From the NCBI GenBank assembly GCA_963792705.1, contig CAWBXD010000002.1:62001-126000 (forward strand): DNA of 64,000 nt, read 5' to 3'. This document shows, in pieces, positions 8,686 to 16,384 of the stretch (the first letter of the stretch is position 1; each line of letters begins with the position of its first letter). The notes beneath the pieces are model-generated. The model was not told the DNA's origin. It saw only the letters and a program-made list of their open reading frames with translations, and did not search any database. The stretch comes from JBBQVS01 sp963792705 (GTDB lineage: Bacteria; Chloroflexota; Ktedonobacteria; Ktedonobacterales; Ktedonobacteraceae). The position numbers were made by a program, and so were the translations under genes.

Positions 8686-8775
8686 ATGCCTTTTTTCTCT
8701 TCTCGTATGTATGTACGGGGTCCTCCTCAACCTGACAACAGTATGACCTTTGCAACTACTCGTATTGTTTTTTGA
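8686..8775 (+). CDS. 29-residue micro-ORF between gutM and EIIC
   Basis: ATG 8686 is preceded by AAGGAG with nine bases of spacing and reads to a TGA at 8773, encoding MPFFSSRMYVRGPPQPDNSM and nine further residues. There is no transmembrane helix. It could be a small protein or a translated leader that helps expose the EIIC ribosome binding site 70 bases downstream. The only support is the good ribosome binding site and its position. Confidence 0.3.
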   Translation: MPFFSSRMYVRGPPQPDNSMTFATTRIVF

Positions 8776-8846
8776 TCGGCTTGTCACGTTTTGCAAAGAT
8801 ATTCAGAGATGACTATCTACGCTTTTATTACACGGAGGTGATCCTC

Positions 8847-9626
8847 GTGCAAGTACTTCAGTTCCTCGTTTTCCTTGCCACAGGCTTCATTGGCATGTTC
8901 CAAAAGGGTGGCACTCAATTTGTCGGCCTCGTCACCGGCATCGTTCCTCTTTTGATCGTGTTGATGACAGCAGTTAACGCACTCGTGCGCTTTATTGGTC
9001 CAGAGCGTATTGATAGAGTTGCAATGGTAAGTAGCAGAAACGTTTTCTTACGCTATCTCGTCTTGCCTTTCCTCGCGGTGTTTTTCCTTACCAATCCAAT
9101 GGCATACACGCTAGGACGATTTTTGCCGGAGAAACAGAAACCCGCGTTTTATGATTCAGCCGTTTCTTTTGTCCATCCCATTCTTGGCCTCTTTCCTCAT
9201 GCAAATCCAGGTGAAATATTTGTCTGGGCAGGCATCGCGGTCGGTATCACAACACTCAAGCTCAACGTAGGCGATCTTGCTATCCGCTACTTCCTGGTCG
9301 GTCTTGTCGTAATTTTCATGCGTGGCGTTTTGACAGAACGCATCACGGCTGTCATGTGGGCAAGAAGACCTGTAACTCAAGCGGGTGAAGATGGAGAGGT
9401 ACACGTTGACGATATGGCAGAGGTAGGGATAGGAGCTTCGCGCATCAATGCTGTCACAGGCGCAGCCTATGTAGCAGATGACTCGGTGCCAAGCGTAGAA
9501 GCTTCACGCATCGGTACTGTTCCTAGTGCAGCATATGTAACCAATTCGTCAGAGCCGAGTGTAGGAACGGCACGCGTCGATACTACCTCTAGTACAGCAG
9601 CATATATAGCACACGAGGAGGCATAA
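8847..9626 (+). CDS. srlA: PTS glucitol/sorbitol-type permease EIIC (SrlA-like) with repeat tail
   Basis: The first 185 residues are a SrlA-type EIIC: FLVFLATGFIGMFQKGG, GIVPLLIVLMTAVNALVRFIG, TNPMAYTLGRFLPEK and LFPHANPGEIFVW all match family landmarks in order, with several membrane helices. GTG 8847 is the start because GGAGGTGATC lies directly before it; longer in-frame openings upstream lack such a site. Unlike E. coli SrlA (about 187 residues), it carries a 70-residue cytoplasmic tail made of three 22-residue repeats. The next gene follows three bases after the stop. It forms the membrane channel with the EIIC2 subunit encoded next. Confidence 0.9.
   Translation: MQVLQFLVFLATGFIGMFQKGGTQFVGLVTGIVPLLIVLMTAVNALVRFIGPERIDRVAMVSSRNVFLRYLVLPFLAVFFLTNPMAYTLGRFLPEKQKPAFYDSAVSFVHPILGLFPHANPGEIFVWAGIAVGITTLKLNVGDLAIRYFLVGLVVIFMRGVLTERITAVMWARRPVTQAGEDGEVHVDDMAEVGIGASRINAVTGAAYVADDSVPSVEASRIGTVPSAAYVTNSSEPSVGTARVDTTSSTAAYIAHEEA
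9435..9623 (+). repeat. Tandem 66-bp repeat encoding the EIIC tail
   Basis: Three in-frame units begin at 9435, 9501 and 9567 with an exact 66-base period (the third is shorter). Each encodes an A-S/T-A-R-I/V-x-x-V/T...AAY-V/I pattern of 22 residues. The tail follows the last membrane segment of EIIC. Confidence 0.7.
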
Positions 9627-9628
9627 TC

Positions 9629-10174
9629 ATGAATGTTGCAATACGCACACTTGAAGTAGTGGGTCGTAGCGTCGGCAATGTCGTTGGCGTTCTGTATCAA
9701 GCAGGACGTGATACTATCGAGCAGGTGATTCGTAATATTCTTCCCTTTATGGCCTTCATTAGCATGGTCATAGGTATCATCCTCTTTACAGGGGTTGGTA
9801 ACTTGATTGCACATACGCTCTCTCCACTTGCCTCGAATATCTTTGGCTTACTTGTCATTTCGATTATCTGTGCCATTCCAATCCTGTCGCCTATTCTAGG
9901 ACCAGGTGCTGTTATCGCACAAGTTGTCGGAACTCTCTTAGGTGTAGAGATTGGATTGGGTCATATTCCTGCACAATACGCCTTGCCTGCTCTCTTCGCA
10001 ATTAACCCACAGGTAGGTTGCGATTTCATTCCAGTAGGCTTAGCTCTTGGTGAGGCCGAGCCAGAGACGACCGAAATTGGTGTACCTGCTGTACTCATGT
10101 CACGTCTCGTCACTGGTCCAGTAGCTGTTATACTTGCATATCTTGCCAGCTTTGGTATGTACGCAGGTCATTAA
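9629..10174 (+). CDS. PTS glucitol/sorbitol EIIC2 subunit (C-terminal half of SrlE as a separate gene)
   Basis: All 181 residues align with the C-terminal membrane half of E. coli SrlE: LYQAGRDTIEQVIRNILPFM, IPILSPILGPGAVIAQVVG, LPALFAINPQVGCDFIPVG and the closing GVPAVLMSRLVTGPV. In E. coli this domain is fused behind EIIB in one protein. Here it is its own gene and comes before the EIIB gene, so the order is permuted. It should form the second membrane component of the permease. A hairpin (10206-10234) separates it from EIIB. Confidence 0.9.
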   Translation: MNVAIRTLEVVGRSVGNVVGVLYQAGRDTIEQVIRNILPFMAFISMVIGIILFTGVGNLIAHTLSPLASNIFGLLVISIICAIPILSPILGPGAVIAQVVGTLLGVEIGLGHIPAQYALPALFAINPQVGCDFIPVGLALGEAEPETTEIGVPAVLMSRLVTGPVAVILAYLASFGMYAGH

Positions 10175-10205
10175 CTACTGGTATGTACACGAGTCATTAA
10201 ATGCA

Positions 10206-10234
10206 TGTTCTGGTGGAGTCTTTCCGCCAGAACA
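10206..10234 (+). terminator. Intra-operon hairpin between EIIC2 and EIIB
   Basis: TGTTCTGGTGGA and TCCGCCAGAACA pair over 12 positions (one G-T) around a five-base loop. There is no T run, so attenuation, transcript stabilisation or processing is as likely as termination. Confidence 0.4.
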
Positions 10235-10266
10235 GGTTCTAGTCTGCTTCAAGGAGGAAACGAATT

Positions 10267-10638
10267 ATGGCTTACAAAGCAGTAAAAATTGTGAAGGGAC
10301 GCGGAGGCTGGGGTGGGCCGCTTATTATCAAACCAGAACCAGGAAAAGATTTGATCTATTGCGTTACTGGCGGGGGTATTCATCCAGTTGCACAACGCAT
10401 TGCGGACCTCACGGGCGGGAAAGTCTTTGATGGATTTCGCTCATCAGCTCCCGAAAAGCAGATCGCCTGTGTTGTAATCGACTGCGGCGGTACTGCTCGT
10501 ATTGGCGTCTATCCTATGAAGAAGATTTTGACGATTGACGTAAAAGCAAGTTCACCTTCAGGACCACTCGCTCGGTTTATCAATGAGCAAAACTTTGTCT
10601 CTGGCATAAAACCTGAAGACATTGTTGTCATTGAATAG
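10267..10638 (+). CDS. PTS glucitol/sorbitol EIIB subunit (N-terminal half of SrlE)
   Basis: This 123-residue protein corresponds to the SrlE EIIB domain: RGGWGGPL at the start, then VIDCGGTARIGVYPMKK, whose Cys is the phosphorylation site, and FVSGIKPEDIVVIE at the end. It takes phosphate from EIIA and transfers it to the incoming polyol. A standalone EIIB is not the enterobacterial arrangement. Start ATG 10267 has AAGGAGGAAA upstream. It is followed by 81 bases containing an imperfect inverted repeat (GGGATGATG near 10649 with CATCATCCC near 10691) before the EIIA gene. Confidence 0.9.
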   Translation: MAYKAVKIVKGRGGWGGPLIIKPEPGKDLIYCVTGGGIHPVAQRIADLTGGKVFDGFRSSAPEKQIACVVIDCGGTARIGVYPMKKILTIDVKASSPSGPLARFINEQNFVSGIKPEDIVVIE

Positions 10639-10719
10639 TGATACTAGTGGGGATGATGCTGTCTTGTAACATCCTGACGAACCTGCACACATCATCCCTC
10701 TTTACCTAAAGGAGAGAAC

Positions 10720-11175
10720 GTGGTTGCTCACTCAACCTATGCAGCATTTACTGTCGATGAGGAACGCCTTGTACTTAAGTATCGGGCGGTAATCCAAGAA
10801 ATAGGTCCAACCGTTACAGAGTTTCTGCCTCATGGCATTATAATTTTCTTCGGTTTGTCAGCACCAGCAGAGTTACGCGAGATTTCGTTGGTTCATGATG
10901 GAACACAACTTTTGTCATCTCTTGTCGTTGGGGATGTTCTTCGGTTTGTTATGTCGTCCACACATCCTGATGAAAGTCAGGATGTGCTCTGGTATCGCAT
11001 AACGGCGATAGGCTCTGATGCAAATACAAATCTTGCGACGTTAGGACACGTTGTTGTGCATTTTGACGCAGCGAACGATGCTCATCTACCAGGAACGATT
11101 TCAGTCGAGCCAAACACTGTACCATCTCCTGTAGTTGGCACAATCTTTGAACTATTTGGAGTAGAGGAAAAGTAA
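10720..11175 (+). CDS. srlB: PTS glucitol/sorbitol EIIA subunit (SrlB-like)
   Basis: The protein matches SrlB-type EIIA, although at 151 residues it is about 28 longer than the E. coli one. Shared landmarks are ITAIGSDANTNLATLGHVVVHFDA and LPGTISVE. The phospho-acceptor His is probably in SLVHDGTQ. It takes phosphate from HPr. GTG 10720 has AAAGGAGAG just upstream. It ends one base before the start of the following oxidoreductase gene, so the two are translationally linked. Confidence 0.85.
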   Translation: MVAHSTYAAFTVDEERLVLKYRAVIQEIGPTVTEFLPHGIIIFFGLSAPAELREISLVHDGTQLLSSLVVGDVLRFVMSSTHPDESQDVLWYRITAIGSDANTNLATLGHVVVHFDAANDAHLPGTISVEPNTVPSPVVGTIFELFGVEEK

Positions 11176-11176
11176 C

Positions 11177-12481
11177 ATGAACTTGTCAGCAGCACTCGAA
11201 CAGCGTCAACGGGAGAAACGCCCTATCCGCGTAGGTCTCGTTGGTGTCGGCCAAATGGGAGCGGGTCTCATCGCTCAAATAGGTCAAATGCACGGCATGG
11301 ATGTTGTTGCAGCAGCAGATATCGACTCAGCAAGAGCGATAGCCGCATTCCGTAATATTGGAGTTGCAGAAGATGATATTGTTGTTCTTCCTCATAACGC
11401 GACACATCAGCATGCAAGCGAGGCCGTTGCAGCAGGAAAGCGCATTGTTACGAAAGACGCAGCAATAATACCAGAAGTAGGCTTGGTTGATGCCGTCGTA
11501 GAGGCAACAGGTATGCCTTCCATCGGAGCATTTGTAGCATTCCGTACCATTCTGGCAAAAAAACATATCATTATGCTGAATGTCGAGACAGATGCAACGA
11601 TTGGCTATTTGCTAAAACATATGGCCGATGCGGCTCATGTTATCTATACAACCTCCGCAGGCGACGAGCCTGGAGCTATCCTGGAACTGTACGATTTCGC
11701 GAAGACGTTGGGATTTGAGGTTGTGGCTGCTGGTAAAGGCAAAAACAATCCGTTAGATCGCAGTGCAACACCGCAGCAACTTGCAGACCGAGCCTTCAAG
11801 CAGGAAATGAGTCCTAAAATGTTGGCTTCGTTTGTTGATGGTACAAAAACAATGGTTGAGATGACTGCGGTCGCCAATGCAACAGGTCTAGTACCAGATG
11901 TAAGCGGGATGCATGGTCCCTCCGCGACACCCGATACCCTAGCTCAGATTTTCTGTCCACGTGAAGCTGGTGGCATTTTGCAGAAACGTGGTGTTGTTGA
12001 CTATGCGCTTGGTAGCGTAGCACCTGGTGTGTTTCTCATTTTTACGACGACACAACCTAAGGTGGTAAAAGACCTGCAATATCTACGTCTTGGTCCTGGT
12101 CCCTACTGGTCGCTCTATCGACCATATCACCTCGCCAACATCGAGACGCCACGTTCGGTCGCCCTTGCTGTCTTATATCACCAGACGACACTTGCCCCAC
12201 AGGGAACACCTGTCGCGGAGACAACGACGGTCGCCAAAAGAGACCTGGAGGTCGGAGAAGTACTCGACGGCCTTGGTGGTACAATGGTACACGGCAATAT
12301 TGAACGTGCCGATGTTGCAAGGGAGCAACGTATGCTGCCACTTGGTCTCTCTGAGCGGGCACGGGTGATACGTCCTGTTACGCAAGGACAAACAGTGTGT
12401 TATGATGATGTTGCATTGGACGAACAATCTTTTATCGTTCATGCGCGCCGCATGCAGGACATGTTGATACAAGGGAAATAA
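11177..12481 (+). CDS. SAF-domain NAD(P)-dependent oxidoreductase (predicted homoserine-dehydrogenase-like, COG4091 type)
   Basis: An N-terminal Rossmann domain (VGLVGVGQMGAGL, about residues 20-32) is followed by a homoserine-dehydrogenase-like catalytic region (TTSAGDEPGAILELYDFAKTLGF and AAGKGKNNPLDRS). A C-terminal SAF domain (about 345-420, containing VAKRDLEVGEVLDGLGG) completes it. Members are often called predicted homoserine dehydrogenase or mislabelled FlgA, and their physiological reaction is generally unknown. Coupled to a PTS EIIA gene, it most likely oxidises the polyol phosphate made by the transporter. This is inference from operon context. No kinase or aldolase that would complete a standard sorbitol pathway is present. 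Confidence 0.8.
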   Translation: MNLSAALEQRQREKRPIRVGLVGVGQMGAGLIAQIGQMHGMDVVAAADIDSARAIAAFRNIGVAEDDIVVLPHNATHQHASEAVAAGKRIVTKDAAIIPEVGLVDAVVEATGMPSIGAFVAFRTILAKKHIIMLNVETDATIGYLLKHMADAAHVIYTTSAGDEPGAILELYDFAKTLGFEVVAAGKGKNNPLDRSATPQQLADRAFKQEMSPKMLASFVDGTKTMVEMTAVANATGLVPDVSGMHGPSATPDTLAQIFCPREAGGILQKRGVVDYALGSVAPGVFLIFTTTQPKVVKDLQYLRLGPGPYWSLYRPYHLANIETPRSVALAVLYHQTTLAPQGTPVAETTTVAKRDLEVGEVLDGLGGTMVHGNIERADVAREQRMLPLGLSERARVIRPVTQGQTVCYDDVALDEQSFIVHARRMQDMLIQGK

Positions 12482-12913
12482 ATGAGTTGGTTTGATGAAG
12501 CCGTAGCACGCCGCCAACGCGAGCAACGTGCTGCCGCGTCAGCACGAAACCAGCATGAGCGTTCTACAGACCCAGTAGTACGCCAGCAGCAGGAAGTAGA
12601 AGCGTTAAACCCGCTTCTACAACGCCTGTTGACTGAGTACGGAGAGCATGTATATGGCAAAAATCTGTTCCAAAAGCGGTTTCTCGTGCGCCTGGAACGT
12701 CCAGGAAACAGTGGCGAGAAAGTTTGGAACTGGCATTGGCACTTGAACAGCCTTGTACCAGATATGAAAGGCGTTGAAGTACACCCACGCTTTGATGCCG
12801 AAGGTACAATTCAGGGATTCGAGCTACAAAGTAAAGCACAGCGCGTCGAGATAGCCGGTATTGATGAAGCAACTATTCAGGAAGGCTTGGTATCGCTGTA
12901 CCTTCAACTTTAA
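12482..12913 (+). CDS. Conserved-looking hypothetical protein at the end of the PTS operon
   Basis: This 143-residue soluble protein begins directly after the stop of the preceding gene (TAAATG), so it belongs to the operon. A charged N-terminal helix rich in Arg, Gln and Glu (1-45) leads into a compact part with a WNWHWHL stretch (about 81-87) and beta-like segments. I do not recognise it. A helper of the SAF-domain dehydrogenase is possible from the coupling, nothing more. Confidence 0.6.
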   Translation: MSWFDEAVARRQREQRAAASARNQHERSTDPVVRQQQEVEALNPLLQRLLTEYGEHVYGKNLFQKRFLVRLERPGNSGEKVWNWHWHLNSLVPDMKGVEVHPRFDAEGTIQGFELQSKAQRVEIAGIDEATIQEGLVSLYLQL

Positions 12914-12945
12914 ATGCTCAAACTATAACTCTTATATATCTTGTC

Positions 12946-12998
12946 GATTGTGAGGGAAATGGCAGGAAAAGCACTGCCATACTCATTACCTCACAATC
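12946..12998. terminator. Terminator after the PTS operon, shared with the convergent alcohol dehydrogenase gene
   Basis: GATTGTGAGG with an inner ATGGCAG pairs with CTGCCAT and CCTCACAATC, giving a two-part stem between two converging genes. Confidence 0.6.
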
Positions 12999-13016
12999 CA
13001 CAAAAGAATAACTATA

Positions 13017-14045
13017 CTAAGCTGGAACGAGAACGCCTCGACCACGTAACTTACCACTTTCCAAATCATGGATAGCGTCCAGCGTGGCATCAAGCGGATA
13101 GATGGCCGTGTGTAGCGTAACTTTGCCTTGCTCGGTCAACGTCATCAATTCGACAAGATCGTTATAGGTGCCAACAAGGTTGCCGATGAAGTTGATTTCG
13201 GTTGAAATGATATCAATGGTAGGCACATTCAGATTGCCACCGTAACCGATGATGAAGTGCGAACCTGCACGTTGCAACATCTGTACGGCTTCCTGTTGCG
13301 CTCCGCTCTCACCTACAAAATCAACAACAGCCTCAGCCCCCTTGCCATCCGTGAGTTCTTTCACCTTATTTACCTGGGTACCATCGGCAACAACGGTGTA
13401 GTCAGCACCCCAACTCCGTGTCAATTCGAGGGCGGCAGGAGACCTGTCAACCACGATAATTTCAGCGGGGGTGAGTGCTTTGAGACATTGAATGCCAATG
13501 TGACCGAGGCCACCCGCACCAATGACAACCACCTTCGTCCCTGGATAGAGCAGAGGGATTGACTTCTTCACCGCATGATAGGCGGTGAGTCCTGCATCGG
13601 CAAGCGCGGCAATATCCTTTGGAGCTAGCTTGGGGTCCAGTTTCACCACCGCTCGTGCCGTTGTCTTAAGGAAGTTCGCCATGCCGCCATTGACAGAAAT
13701 GCCGGGGAAGGTGGAGTTGATACAATGCATGTCATTGCCAGAGCGACAGGCACGACAGAGGCCACAGGTGATGAGCGGATGTACAATCACAGTATCGCCA
13801 ACCGCGACATTGCTCACCGCAGAGCCAATTTCTTGTACCCAGCCCGCGTTCTCATGCCCCAAGGTATAGGGAAGTGTCACGCCAGACTTCTCAATCCACT
13901 GGCCTTCGATAATGTGTAAGTCAGTGCGGCAAAGACCCGCACCACCGATACGCACGATCACATCATGAGGACCTGTAATCTTTGGCTCGTCAATCTCTTC
14001 TATCTTGGGTTGCTCCTGGTAATGATGCAGACGAACGGCTTTCAT
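13017..14045 (-). CDS. Zinc-containing NAD(P)-dependent alcohol dehydrogenase
   Basis: A medium-chain dehydrogenase of 342 residues. The catalytic zinc ligands are the Cys of GLCRTDLH and the GHENAGWV His-Glu pair. The structural zinc site has four Cys (CGLCRACRSGNDMHC), and the Rossmann loop is VVIGAGGLGHIG. It oxidises an alcohol to an aldehyde or ketone in the cytoplasm. It is the last gene of a minus-strand series with an amidohydrolase, a DUF59 protein and a recombinase-like protein, but an 89-base gap with a large hairpin repeat lies before it. In propane-monooxygenase operons a zinc dehydrogenase of this kind oxidises 2-propanol; that role is possible here but not proven. Confidence 0.88.
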   Translation of the reverse strand: MKAVRLHHYQEQPKIEEIDEPKITGPHDVIVRIGGAGLCRTDLHIIEGQWIEKSGVTLPYTLGHENAGWVQEIGSAVSNVAVGDTVIVHPLITCGLCRACRSGNDMHCINSTFPGISVNGGMANFLKTTARAVVKLDPKLAPKDIAALADAGLTAYHAVKKSIPLLYPGTKVVVIGAGGLGHIGIQCLKALTPAEIIVVDRSPAALELTRSWGADYTVVADGTQVNKVKELTDGKGAEAVVDFVGESGAQQEAVQMLQRAGSHFIIGYGGNLNVPTIDIISTEINFIGNLVGTYNDLVELMTLTEQGKVTLHTAIYPLDATLDAIHDLESGKLRGRGVLVPA

Positions 14046-14069
14046 GAAATATTCTCCTCTCGTTCGTTG

Positions 14070-14136
14070 TAGGGACCGATTGATCGCGTCCTCTCACCAA
14101 TCAACACGTTATAAGGACGCGATCAATCGGTCCCTA
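14070..14136. repeat. Dispersed palindromic repeat, copy 1
   Basis: A perfect 23-base inverted repeat begins with TAGGGACCGATTGATCGCGT and is mirrored at 14114-14136, with a 21-base loop. The TAG stop codon of the recombinase-like gene lies inside its right arm. It belongs to the same family as 39598-39666, 43646-43701 and 48501-48570. Confidence 0.85.
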
Positions 14137-15000
14137 TATAAACTCTTCTATTGGGAAGTCTTCTTCACCAACGAAGCGTGAGCCGGGTAAGCCCCAGGTA
14201 CGGAAAAAATCACCTGTGGTACGACAGAGCGCAATATTGGCATCACCTCCTGCTCGGATCAACGCTTTACTGCGCTGTCGAGCACGGAGAATGCTGCTGT
14301 CGGTCGCAGGTAAACCATTGCGCTGTGCGATAAGTGGAGCATTGAGATTGACAGGATAGCCAGCAGCAGAGCGTTCTTCTATGGAGGCGAGCAGAGCTTG
14401 ACGCGTAGAATACGTCAAAAATGTCACGCGCTCAACCTGTTTCCCACGACGCGGAGTGTATTGCACCGCTAGCGGGTCCGCATTCACATCGGGGATAAGA
14501 CGCCCTTCGCTATCTAGTGAACCCACATCTCCAACACGTAGTCGTAATAGTTCGGCGAGGCTTAGACCACTGCCAATAAGTGCCAGTAGAATGATACGCT
14601 CTGGTCCAGTATGTGTTTCGCTAGGCAGCGCCACTGCCGAAGCAATACCTGGTAGTGGTCGCCATGACACATTGATGCCATTGACACGAAACCAGATTTT
14701 CGCTCCCATCGCAAGAGCGGAAACTTGACTATCTGTATAGAGCGTCAGAGCAGAAGCAAATGTCAAGAGAGCTTGTTCTGCCACGTTAGGGTCTGCAAGT
14801 GCTTGTTCACGAAGTGCTTCAAGGTCATGATATCCTGTGAGGGCGCGAAAACGATCAAGACTCGCTACCGAAGTACGAGTCCATGACTGTTCACGACACC
14901 GAGATAACAGGATATCAGCCATACGGCGCACGGAGGGGAAGACGAGTAACTCGCCCTCCCTTCGACCGTTAAGCACAGTGGTTGCGCTTAGCGTCTTCAT
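14134..15000 (-). CDS. Tyrosine-recombinase-like protein lacking catalytic residues
   Basis: The central part (about residues 130-215) looks like a phage-integrase catalytic core: ERIILLALIGSGLSLAELLR followed by LRVGDV and a beta-hairpin with RRGKQVERV. In active enzymes the segment reads G-L-R-x-x-E-L; here the catalytic Arg is Ser, and the late HxxR box and the nucleophile Tyr are not evident. An N-terminal helical segment (10-120) resembles a core-binding domain. The start overlaps the end of the DUF59 gene (ATGA), so it is an integral operon member and not a mobile-element remnant. It is probably a domesticated DNA-binding or structural protein. Its function is unknown. Confidence 0.6.
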   Translation of the reverse strand: MKTLSATTVLNGRREGELLVFPSVRRMADILLSRCREQSWTRTSVASLDRFRALTGYHDLEALREQALADPNVAEQALLTFASALTLYTDSQVSALAMGAKIWFRVNGINVSWRPLPGIASAVALPSETHTGPERIILLALIGSGLSLAELLRLRVGDVGSLDSEGRLIPDVNADPLAVQYTPRRGKQVERVTFLTYSTRQALLASIEERSAAGYPVNLNAPLIAQRNGLPATDSSILRARQRSKALIRAGGDANIALCRTTGDFFRTWGLPGSRFVGEEDFPIEEFI

Positions 15001-15296
15001 GCATTACCTCTCGCATTAATACGTTCTTGGATTTTGTCGCGCAAAAAGTGGTCGCGGAGCACGACTTGACAAGATGTAACACCTGGAATAGCTTCAACAC
15101 GCCGACGGATCTCTTGCCCGATACTGGTGGCAAATTTGGTTGGGCAGAGGGGACTGGTCAAGTGAAATTGGACCGTCACCTGACCATCTTCAATCTGCAC
15201 CTCATCCAAAAGGCCCAGTTCTGCAAGCGAACGACGGATTTCGGGGTCTCGCGTTGAGCCTGCCGCCTTACGTACAGCTTCAACATCTATGCTCAT
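14997..15296 (-). CDS. DUF59/MIP18-family metal-sulfur cluster assembly protein
   Basis: A 99-residue MIP18-like protein: an N-terminal helix, DPEIRRSLAELGLLDEVQI, a beta strand, and the signature SPLCPTKF with the conserved Cys, then IPGVTSCQVVLRDHF. Relatives (SufT, PaaD) help to load Fe-S or other metal centres into client enzymes. It overlaps both neighbours by four bases, so the three genes are made together. The same family accompanies diiron monooxygenase operons, where it may serve enzyme maturation. The client here is not encoded in the window. Confidence 0.85.
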   Translation of the reverse strand: MSIDVEAVRKAAGSTRDPEIRRSLAELGLLDEVQIEDGQVTVQFHLTSPLCPTKFATSIGQEIRRRVEAIPGVTSCQVVLRDHFLRDKIQERINARGNA

Positions 15297-16384
15297 CGAG
15301 ACACCGTTCCTGCTACACCCGTATCTGTTGCTGCGGCTGCGGCTGCTTGCCCGGCTTCTGACGAAGCATAAGCGCGTTTGCGCTGTGCCACCTCATCGTT
15401 CTCGAACGCTTTCTTCTTGCTTTCAGCATCAATACCATAAAGACGCATAATGTTGCCGCCGATGATCTTTTGCTTCATCTCCATTGTCAGGTCAACACCG
15501 TACTCGGCCTTGAGGTCCTCCGGTAACTCGAACGTCATGAACTCGTCAAGCTGCCAGTGTGGGTACCAGATCGGGAAGTCAGTACCATAGATAATACGGT
15601 CTGGTCCAATCCAGAAGAGCAGGTTCGCCATGATTTCGGCGAAATAGCGTGGACGGTTGTGAATGAAGGCAAGTGCAACGGCGAGCGAGCCGTAAACATT
15701 CGGGCAACGAGTGGCAATCCAACAGAAATCATCGAGGCGAGGTAGGCCAACGTGGTCAATAATGAAGTTCAGTTCAGGATAGAGCCATGCAGGTTCGTCG
15801 ATGTCGCGCACATCGAACTTTTGCAGGCTGAGTGGCTCGACCGCAGGACCTTTGTGGAAGTGCATGTTCTTGATGCCCAACTCAATACACTTCTCGTAGA
15901 GGGGAAAGACAGCCGGATCGTTCGCGCTCCACCCACGTGATTGACCACGCCACTCGGCGGTATACCATTTGAAGCCCTTCATACCGCATTCTGTCACCTG
16001 ACGCTCCACCTCTTGTACAGCGTTAGGCATACGTGGATCGACCCCTCCAAGAGGAACAAGACGCTCAGGAATGCGCTTCACGAACGCAGCGTTGCGATCA
16101 GCATTAGTAAAGCCAGTGTGGTAAAAATCCATAAGCACTTGTGTCGAGAGGATGGACATGTCGGCATCGCCCTTGATGAACATCTCGTCGATGTACCAAT
16201 CGGGGTCAACCTTGCGGAATTGCTTCTCGTAGTCCATCGTCCACTTCTTGTCAGGTGGATTGAAGCCTGTTTGAAACGCATAAAAGGTTTCGATGAAAGC
16301 ATCGCCAAAGCAATTCTTACAGTTCTCTTTACTGGCATCCCAGAAACCAGTATGTGCATCCATTACGAATGAACCGTTCTTCAT
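15293..16384 (-). CDS. Amidohydrolase-2 family protein with altered metal motif
   Basis: A TIM-barrel amidohydrolase (363 residues) close to those encoded in bacterial propane-monooxygenase operons, as far as I can recall the family. Landmarks are FKWYTAEWRGQSRGW, LGIKNMHFHKGP, FIIDHVGLPRLDDFCWIATR and the late IYGTDFPIW Asp. The N-terminal metal motif, normally HxH, reads DAHTGFWD: the second His is replaced by Gly. A hydrolase with only part of its metal ligands, or a chaperone-like role, is possible. A Gly/Ala-rich tail (about 335-360) is unusual. It is first in the operon, and the 380-base AT-rich region upstream should hold the promoter. Confidence 0.8.
   Translation of the reverse strand: MKNGSFVMDAHTGFWDASKENCKNCFGDAFIETFYAFQTGFNPPDKKWTMDYEKQFRKVDPDWYIDEMFIKGDADMSILSTQVLMDFYHTGFTNADRNAAFVKRIPERLVPLGGVDPRMPNAVQEVERQVTECGMKGFKWYTAEWRGQSRGWSANDPAVFPLYEKCIELGIKNMHFHKGPAVEPLSLQKFDVRDIDEPAWLYPELNFIIDHVGLPRLDDFCWIATRCPNVYGSLAVALAFIHNRPRYFAEIMANLLFWIGPDRIIYGTDFPIWYPHWQLDEFMTFELPEDLKAEYGVDLTMEMKQKIIGGNIMRLYGIDAESKKKAFENDEVAQRKRAYASSEAGQAAAAAATDTGVAGTVSR

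Noticed and set aside
14134..15000. Active integrase marking a mobile element
   Set aside because: Catalytic residues are absent, no attachment-site repeats or cargo boundaries were seen, and the gene is translationally coupled to its neighbours.
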